From Aurantiochytrium sp. KH105 (lineage: Eukaryota > Sar > Bigyra > Thraustochytrida > Thraustochytriidae), in assembly GCA_003116975.1 (NCBI GenBank), contig BGKB01000223.1, positions 1 through 64,000 on the forward strand: a DNA stretch of 64,000 nt, written 5' to 3'. Below, piece by piece: positions 58,901 to 64,000 of this stretch. The notes under the pieces are model-generated. The model had not been told where the DNA came from and searched no databases. It saw only the letters and a list, made by a program, of their open reading frames with translations. Each line of letters opens with the position of its first letter. Position 1 is the stretch's first letter. The position numbers were made by a program, and so were the translations under genes.

Positions 58901-61900
58901 AATCTGTGCCCCTTGCAAAGGCGAGAGAAAGCAAGAGCTGGAGGCATTCACCTCGATCAAAGCCTCCGCGACGAGTCTCCTTTCTGAGCTGGAAAGTCTG
59001 ACCCATTTGTTCGTTTGGCTAGAGCCCTCGGCGAGTACTTCACTGTGACGCTTTCCAACGAAGCGCAGCATTTTGATGAGGTAATTGCGAACTTCATTCG
59101 GGCAAGAAGGCGTGTTCACGTCGTTCGGTTCTGGCCACACAAGACGCACGTATCGACCGACTGCGGGCGACTGTTTAGAGAATCGAAACCGAAATAAGCG
59201 CGCAGCACAGATCGGAGTCGCGCGCTGTGCTGCCACTTCCTGTGAAGGAGTTTCTGTGGCGCCAACATATACCCGAACTTCTGATGGTGGAGAAATCGTA
59301 GATGTGTCGATAAAGTCGAGTTGGATCTCCGAAAGATGACACGTCGTTCCTAGGTCAACAACGAATTGAAAGTTTCGAAACCCAGTCAAACCTTTCGGAA
59401 AGTGAACCTCTACGCCCCGTTCCAATTTCTTCCCCTTTGGGTCAGTCTGTAGGTGTCTGTTCATGGAAGTGACAAAATTCCGATACTCGGACCGCGACAG
59501 AGTTCGAGGCCTTGGATGGGGTGCTACCAGAGTCCCTTTGAGCCAGGCTGGGGCGATTGAATCAGGAGCAGAGTAACACTTCCAAATGTCTTGCGCTTCG
59601 AGTCCGGTCACACGCAAACCCAGGCGAGTTTTGAGAGTCTCTGCCACGAATTCCTCCACCTCTTTACGGGGAGTACTGGTTCGCTCGGTTTCAATTTGCG
59701 CGCAGGATGCTGCATCTGTTGCTGCCGGCGAGACTGATCTTTTCACTGACATATGGCCGGAGGCAACGAGATGCGAAAGAGTGTTCACGGCGCGCGAGCT
59801 TGTAAGGTGCGCGCGTGCCTCAGGAAAGCTTTTGACAATGTACAAGAGGGCGTCGGCCACATATTCCTTCTGGTATACGCCTTGCGTCGAAAGTACCTCT
59901 ACGCACGTCTGCGCTACTGTGGCTGGATGACACTCCCCAAGACGCATGAGGAAGGCTCGGAGGCTGGCACTCGCGGCGTGTTTGGCATTCGCTACGAGTA
60001 CTGCCTCATGTTTTCGCGTTTCATCCCCGAGCATGCACTCATCGATATTTAAAGAAGCTGCCAGCTCATTGAAATATAACCACACTTGATCCTTTTTGGC
60101 GGGTGTGTCCAAGCTCAGACACTCGCACAGAATACGCACGACATTGTCAATACGAATCAAGTCTCGCACATCGCGCATCTGGCTGATTGTGAAAAGGATA
60201 GAAACAAGATCCTCCTCAACGACAGCCGGAACATTGTGCTCGGCGAGACGAATCTCTGTTCGTCTGCAATCACTACTAGATTCATCCTCAAAGAGGCTGA
60301 AAGTCGACTCATGCCCAAATTCGGAGCTTACCTCGGTATCTTTGCTTTTCTTGCCAGAACTAGCAGCAAGCCCTGGAATAATGTTTGAACCCCCGGGGGG
60401 AGTGAAAAAACTCGGTGACACAGCCGTTCCTTCCCCAAAGGCTTCTATACCCCCAGAGTTTTGCGATTGTGGCGTCGCCAAGACATCAGGAAGGTTCGCT
60501 GCTTCTGGGGCCTTTGAGCTGCCAGCAATGGAGTCTTTCATAGCCTTGGTATCGACCAAAATTCGAGCCCTCGCCCGTCGCAAGTCATTACATCCCCGGG
60601 CCTTCTTCGCGGCCAGCGTTGCTGCCTCGGCTTTGCGTTCAGCTTCGCGGCGGGCGTCTTTCCGTGTTGAGAGGATGCGCCAGAGACTATGATTGAAAAA
60701 GGAGACGAGCCCCAACCGCAAGGGGGAGCTTGCCTCCATTTTTGCGAAAGAGATCCGCTGAAAGTGGATCTGCAGTTGCGTCACAAAGAAGAACAGAAGC
60801 TCTGGTGGCGCCCGCTCCCCAGCTTGGAGAACGTCCAGCAGGATGTCATCACAATGGGCAGACATTGACAACATGTCTTGATCCTGAGCTGCATCTCGAG
60901 CGTTTTCAGCGGTCTCGCCTCTCTCGGTCTCAACTGTTACAGTCTCACCATGTTTTTCAGCTTGGATCACATCAGCAGAGGATTCATGCTTGCAAGGACC
61001 ATTGCCATCAGCGGCAAAAGGAGGATTTCGAGAGGTGCCCACCTTGCCACTCAATTCAAGCCAGTACTCGCGCAGCTTGAAGGCTAATTGAAGCGTGTCT
61101 TCTACGGTATCCGTCACCAAAAGGTGCTGGCGAATCGCCATTCGAAGATCCAATGAAAAAATTTCCGCTACTGCTGAGGTCTCCAGTTGACGAAGAATAG
61201 AGACGGCCAAGGTCCAGCACACGGCATCATCGACGGATGTAGAGGCATAGCGAACGATCGAGCGAAGCGTTTCGGCGGGAATGGGAAATCTAGCGTGTCT
61301 GAGAAAAGTGATTGCTTGCATAACGCGACGCGAGACTGGGGCCTGGTATGCCATTTTGGTCAGAGTCTCCGGCATATAGCCGTCTTTACCAACCACCACG
61401 TTGAGAAGAGACTCCCCGATGTCTTCATCGACAATTAGTGAGCAATATGGCAAGCCACTGAGTGCAGTTCCAAACAGCATGTCACTCAAAATGAAGAAGT
61501 CGTTCTGCTCGAATGTGGCACGGAACGGGAATTCGTCTTTCCCAAATAAGATAATCGTGTTCAGCAGACGACTTATCTCTTCTCTGCACGACCAAAGCGA
61601 GCTGTCCCAAGAGGGGCCCTGGGATGAGTGAATTCTGGCAAATAAGCGAAGCGTAATCTGGGTGATCCTGCGGAAATTGCTGAAGTGCACCCTTTCAGAC
61701 TTTGTGGGCGATTTGAGACGGGTGATTCCACTTCGCAGAAACAAGCCAATGTTACTTTCAAGAATGTCTCGCAGGACCGAAGTTACTGCATGTAATGGTA
61801 GAGCGCGCTTGAGAAAGAGCTCCACTGCAAGCAGGACGCTGATGAGAGCAGCAAATTTCGTTTCTGTCCACGCGTCCCCGGGGATAACGTTGAAGAGGGC

Positions 61901-64000
61901 CGATGCACTGCCAAACTTCATCCAATCTCCATCGCCAACAGGATGCTGCTCCGCCTCGGATGAGAGAATGTCACCAATCAGGTGAGGCTGTATTTCCACA
62001 CAGTTGCTCAGAAGTTTGGCACAGTCCCGGCTCAGGTTTTGAGACGATCCGAAGAACACGAAAGACCGAAGAAGAGACATGATTTGCTCGTTCTTAAGAT
62101 GCCTCGTTCCAATCGCTTTCTTTGTAAACTTGAAAACTTCCCCCGCACAAAGGCGAAGACGTGCTATCGCAAGCGCACTGACAGAGCTAGGGTCGTCTTC
62201 GTCATTGTCGATATCACCATCATTGGCGCGCCAGATGACTCTCATCTCTGCAAGCGGATCGTTGCTAGCAAAGGCCGCAGCAATATCTACGTGAGCCCGA
62301 AGGTTCCTTGATGCAGCTGTGTAGAGATTTTGCAGGCAGCGCAAGGAATTCGCAGCTTCGCTAAAGGTGCGAATGTCGCCCTTCGAGGGCGTTCCCACGA
62401 GCTCCCAGCGCCTCGCGTTTGTTTCCAGAAATGACTTCAACGCTCTTTTGCGTTCCTGGAACAGTCGTCCAACCTTTTCACGTAGCTCCTGTGCACGTTG
62501 TAATGTAGCTGTCGTGGGTGCGGATCGCGCCTCGGAGACGAGCGAGGTACCTTTGAGATGCACGTCCATAACTTGGCAAGGACCACGTACGTGAATGACC
62601 AACAGCAAAAACCGGCTTCGTATCGGGGTTTCGCATCGAAAGTTTAAAACATTTGCCTGGCCTCCGCCCTCCATGTTGTGGTTTTCGCACAATAGACGCC
62701 CGAAAGTCGTGAGGCCTGAGGCAGTATCGGCATTAGACCTGCTGGCTTCTTGGGCGAGCTCCGCAGACGAAAAGCAATACAGTGATGCGCGGGATTCACA
62801 TATCGCCGATTTACGGAATCTTCTCGGATCATGAGTCTCGAAGAATTTAAAAGAACATGTCAGTGCGATGATCAGTGGGGGTTCCTCCATGGTGCCATTC
62901 GTGGCCTCAAATGCAAATTGTAAAGTTTGGCTTCGAGCCGAACCCTTGGGCTTGAGCGGAAGGTTGCAACGGAGCTTAATCTGAGCGCCCCGATCGGAAG
63001 ATAGCTCTTTTGAGCACGGATTACGAAAGACAAGACTCGCCGCGGCAGTTGTCAAAGACTCTTTTTCGCATGGTTCCGCGTTATTATCGCGCCGTGGGAC
63101 AGGCAGCAAGCCATGACCTTCCAATCCTAAAGCTCGGCGGAGCGAGTCCCACACTTGATCAGCCTCTGCGTTCGTGATGCTATGCAAGTTCATCGTATCA
63201 TCATTGCCAAGGGTATTGCCAAGGGTATAACTGATTTTCACAGCATACTCGGCCGGTTCCGAGAAGATGTGGCGCCAGCTTACGTTCTGACTGCTCAAAG
63301 CCCTTCGTCGCGCCGTAAAGGGGTCAACAGCTGTGTGTCTCGGCCAGAGTAGGGGTAGTGGCGTCCATCCAGGAAAATCATCCGCTAGCTCATACACTCG
63401 CCTGGAGAACAACTCGTGAGATCCGCTGTCTTTGCTGAAAAAGCGGGAGCAAAGCATCTTGTGGTAGGCGTTGAGATCTTCGTTCCGAACTTTGACAAGT
63501 TCTTCCCCAAGGTTGCACAAGACACCAACGTAACGATGCCAGTCAGACTCAGGCACATACCTCTCCGAACGATGAACGAAGTAATCGAAAAACATGTGAA
63601 GCGAATGAGCGGAAACATCATTCACCTGATGGATCTTTTCGAGTGTCGCAAGCACGCTCTCTGACCAGAGCTTTGGAGGAGGAAAAGGAACTCCCATTTC
63701 CGAAGACTGCCTCTTCCAAAGCTCGCCTGCCAGAATCGACCCCACGCAGGACGACACAAGGATCTTGCGTGGGAGCAAGATCACTCGTTCCGCATTATCC
63801 GCTCGATCTTTGATGAGAAAAAGGTCCTCCTGTTGAATTAATGGCTGGCAAAATTCGGCCTCGGTGTCGTCCAACGCACGCTGAGGATCGATCCAGTCGA
63901 TCATATCTACGCCAGGACGCGTGTCGTAATACTGCGCTTCGTGCTCTGCGGTACGCGGCCAGCCGTTCGGCGTGACACGGACGAGGGTAGATATGCCACT
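52940..64000 (-). CDS. Giant E2/E3 ubiquitin enzyme: UBR box plus BIRC6-like UBC (5'-partial)
   Basis: An ATG at 63904 would give 3654 residues, but the frame stays open for 32 more codons to the window edge, so the start is probably outside. Numbering here uses 63904. The N-terminal 2500 residues are mostly helical with no recognised enzyme; about 1490-1580 a beta-rich stretch (FRNFQFVVDLGTTCHLSEIQLDF) looks like a discoidin/DOC-type jelly roll, and about 2230-2330 may be SPRY-like. A UBR-type zinc box lies at about 2540-2605 (RYACLTCKLSDGLGCCVAC, CHEGH, FYCDCN). The C-terminus (about 3420-3640) is a UBC domain: GTPYDSGCFLFDIHVPPEYP, NGKVCLSLLGTW with catalytic Cys3505, and YFNEPG. It follows BIRC6 closely, including the post-UBC HFRLKCDHI. 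BIRC6 and UBE2O act as combined E2/E3. BIRC6 carries a BIR where this protein carries a UBR box. Confidence 0.85.
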   Translation of the reverse strand, partial: SGISTLVRVTPNGWPRTAEHEAQYYDTRPGVDMIDWIDPQRALDDTEAEFCQPLIQQEDLFLIKDRADNAERVILLPRKILVSSCVGSILAGELWKRQSSEMGVPFPPPKLWSESVLATLEKIHQVNDVSAHSLHMFFDYFVHRSERYVPESDWHRYVGVLCNLGEELVKVRNEDLNAYHKMLCSRFFSKDSGSHELFSRRVYELADDFPGWTPLPLLWPRHTAVDPFTARRRALSSQNVSWRHIFSEPAEYAVKISYTLGNTLGNDDTMNLHSITNAEADQVWDSLRRALGLEGHGLLPVPRRDNNAEPCEKESLTTAAASLVFRNPCSKELSSDRGAQIKLRCNLPLKPKGSARSQTLQFAFEATNGTMEEPPLIIALTCSFKFFETHDPRRFRKSAICESRASLYCFSSAELAQEASRSNADTASGLTTFGRLLCENHNMEGGGQANVLNFRCETPIRSRFLLLVIHVRGPCQVMDVHLKGTSLVSEARSAPTTATLQRAQELREKVGRLFQERKRALKSFLETNARRWELVGTPSKGDIRTFSEAANSLRCLQNLYTAASRNLRAHVDIAAAFASNDPLAEMRVIWRANDGDIDNDEDDPSSVSALAIARLRLCAGEVFKFTKKAIGTRHLKNEQIMSLLRSFVFFGSSQNLSRDCAKLLSNCVEIQPHLIGDILSSEAEQHPVGDGDWMKFGSASALFNVIPGDAWTETKFAALISVLLAVELFLKRALPLHAVTSVLRDILESNIGLFLRSGITRLKSPTKSERVHFSNFRRITQITLRLFARIHSSQGPSWDSSLWSCREEISRLLNTIILFGKDEFPFRATFEQNDFFILSDMLFGTALSGLPYCSLIVDEDIGESLLNVVVGKDGYMPETLTKMAYQAPVSRRVMQAITFLRHARFPIPAETLRSIVRYASTSVDDAVCWTLAVSILRQLETSAVAEIFSLDLRMAIRQHLLVTDTVEDTLQLAFKLREYWLELSGKVGTSRNPPFAADGNGPCKHESSADVIQAEKHGETVTVETERGETAENARDAAQDQDMLSMSAHCDDILLDVLQAGERAPPELLFFFVTQLQIHFQRISFAKMEASSPLRLGLVSFFNHSLWRILSTRKDARREAERKAEAATLAAKKARGCNDLRRARARILVDTKAMKDSIAGSSKAPEAANLPDVLATPQSQNSGGIEAFGEGTAVSPSFFTPPGGSNIIPGLAASSGKKSKDTEVSSEFGHESTFSLFEDESSSDCRRTEIRLAEHNVPAVVEEDLVSILFTISQMRDVRDLIRIDNVVRILCECLSLDTPAKKDQVWLYFNELAASLNIDECMLGDETRKHEAVLVANAKHAASASLRAFLMRLGECHPATVAQTCVEVLSTQGVYQKEYVADALLYIVKSFPEARAHLTSSRAVNTLSHLVASGHMSVKRSVSPAATDAASCAQIETERTSTPRKEVEEFVAETLKTRLGLRVTGLEAQDIWKCYSAPDSIAPAWLKGTLVAPHPRPRTLSRSEYRNFVTSMNRHLQTDPKGKKLERGVEVHFPKGLTGFRNFQFVVDLGTTCHLSEIQLDFIDTSTISPPSEVRVYVGATETPSQEVAAQRATPICAARLFRFRFSKQSPAVGRYVRLVWPEPNDVNTPSCPNEVRNYLIKMLRFVGKRHSEVLAEGSSQTNKWVRLSSSERRLVAEALIEVNASSSCFLSPLQGAQIRQDLLRWTCIHSLPSSFAKLAGLVKFSAAEVRGNVEHVRELISQIVLQLGLLDGRISSDVELPVRVRDALPQRLNALPNASEGARRMSACAWGLRALLRSATMGQVFDVVELALDGICLFGEETGTRNALAGVEILEVAAESLFLCTKRESRPSSACEENRAVRLAYCLAENLQRIWLHPDFVASQDSMSNNPLPGWCFDESRVYGCLILASFARRIGIAIVQTLTQLAGAFPQIVGAVGEKILALSRADAGDFFSKGTLWPSVHAQHLANEAQNAIVAPSTRPSMELCILLHCAAGRATEPQCLEFAHDAFDAVTAGASDRRRGLRILSLLSENGPLAVRTWIGERVVDLAEIASLGKLDEDVTELTARTLGSVLRRDPESNPFLSTFSSWIKQKLENCETTHWQEDDSLAEKDDGTRARVVSLLMKTVQWMKHAPICAWPGHAVGSTELIQVARLKDSQWATAKDLAEPPSRILQTFCWTRRESASPISEEGPCGELVPRNLHGKWNTSSEVEPMQGNNVYEFDVAPESDEDDKREVCVGIADIEEPIAWTCTSILWWGVRGTYLWHGGDIPNKIFSFKKRVSFRLDLAKGCLLIAADGDWGNAHVFENIPCDRKYIATVSLEPLRSKKGLRGELQGFHPGQRMIKYQAVERLPLRILMLWEWHVSRLEALELASKTHDNGDVGGDDDEGEEEGLPAAQQTSRDDTENGWMYDRQNDKERTALANYRVSAVRKKMQELKDEARSLVSEPPRTFVESLQLDHTMRSGRQTLNFPVSPHDNIWRSHSPWSGDANDYAWALRPFPVISLRNNAGPTLVRASLALALGDCASLTAPMTQISRWQIMLARLKKFSATSETEKPDFSRRELRFQPCSIAHTGKRYITQTRYACLTCKLSDGLGCCVACAAVCHEGHTLEEITSRFGFYCDCNIETSVCKCLHDSSYALTATAGANCGSMQDISVSWQPAANDVVEEDVAVLCSTLSSVAGAFKYVLSRDSTLLGHLVRALEHKLLSDFSTSLWEHALRRLKPQDTPDSFYENDAVSTINGLFISDSSSDADGTFSKPRKRLRVCMEGSPTPLETGDPFYERGQSFRNGDDWMRWLMFFRVASKAIFPELMGHETVFEIFSSLLWSRFTKSDPGFGAVALCRQDPCNFFVEILPQFTKFDIADLIEHGMVGLVLLRLGDLSGELAGFPSAFEARQAQYDRRYLAIRGIFATTVAESGQNSEATLGNAGSEGAAATLAKPADFFFGDLVESKSLNPQSDSWRLAIVCRPCQNGSLILNYGHGIFDYEAPLDMVRGLLPACEGSDERDRSATSRTENVVDTTEVKRSRRSRSSRSSSTAGEKVSLWKPGYGSGFNRDTDLGSRAHEEALQKRRAAQAQVLFVLQEMMESAHGHGGVLFAAEVRNSFFPLVAHENLFGNTLKSLMDNAELVLILLRICKNILTRAEFESLRHFEVKGRWSVAKLVQSLADDLLEELEDVVCTECDEDGGLLSLAAESTGSEVPDIALLESLVKVLKESRMALTACAAAETCSAETCSSNKDAGNYRPDEISKPSTSTLASEYEKTLGALIFGSAHYSRDSTSEGNNEVQSQGTKTESYSESLANAAPSAEDAPAKASGATASAKPKTSEEENSPLSDATGQAVTQGEESVATPSEEGCTGANLLSTSHPHESKAGSFALMSKAQASGKEGSDALKESQIVGSESTSKSKTMKASVSTVRSLWAAHYFADKKDSESGGRTARTRAMRLNREVRSLRKSLPVHWGSSIAVRVDERQPFFMQAIILAPGGTPYDSGCFLFDIHVPPEYPSKPPKVQSMTTGNGSVRFNPNLYANGKVCLSLLGTWRGGATRNEMWTKKSTLIQVLVSIQSAILGAEFPYFNEPGAEVEWGTARGRRARRLHANGGYEKLRESTIQHAIIAQILDPPRFFENLVREHFRLKCDHIQTTVQGWVAEAEEFGPSAHLTNLRALQKELKFVLDSLASSKKA

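Overview
The window looks like nuclear DNA of a GC-rich, intron-poor protist. Very long uninterrupted frames (up to about 11 kb) sit beside tRNA genes with internal A/B boxes, and only one short intron can be modelled with confidence. The gene set (augmin HAUS1-like, TOP3A, STK16, Furry/MOR2, FLVCR-like carrier, polycystin-like receptor, giant E2/E3) is clearly eukaryotic. My best guess is a labyrinthulomycete/thraustochytrid-type stramenopile; this is inference from gene style, not from a marker gene. No intact transposon, virus-like element or CRISPR array was seen.

Layout. 1-1.4 kb: three identical tRNA-Val(CAC) genes with T-run terminators. 1.6-8 kb: an unknown protein, a low-complexity protein with a hydrophobic tail, an STK16-type kinase, and a small coiled-coil protein divergent from a 1128-residue protein (8.1-11.5 kb). 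This divergent pair resembles meiotic axis proteins SYCP3 and SYCP2. 13.4-20 kb: mitochondrial glycine C-acetyltransferase, an O-fucosyltransferase-like Golgi protein, an augmin HAUS1-like subunit, a small membrane protein and a divergent ERG28-like protein with a 42-nt intron. 20-26.5 kb: topoisomerase III alpha with GRF and CCHC zinc fingers, a multi-pass membrane protein with an unresolved 5' end, and a small Cys-rich membrane protein.

27.3-33 kb holds the most unusual gene: a secreted-side multicopper oxidase with all copper-ligand motifs, continuing in frame into a REJ-like region, a GPS motif and polycystin-1-like membrane segments. It diverges from an FLVCR/SLC49-type carrier (34.3-35.8 kb), whose 3' flank carries 76-bp tandem repeats. 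36.4-44.4 kb: a probably acylated protein with LNG-type repeats, divergent from a Furry/MOR2/Tao3 scaffold. 44.7-45.8 kb: an unknown nuclear-type protein. 45.8-52.9 kb is a gene-poor tract full of microsatellites. 52.9-64 kb: a giant ubiquitin ligase with a UBR box and a BIRC6-like UBC domain, open to the window's right edge and so 5'-partial.

Several minus-strand genes read far upstream without a stop, and the extended reading begins at GTG or TTG. I placed eukaryotic starts at the first sensible ATG and say so in each entry. Head-to-head gene pairs with short shared promoters recur through the window.
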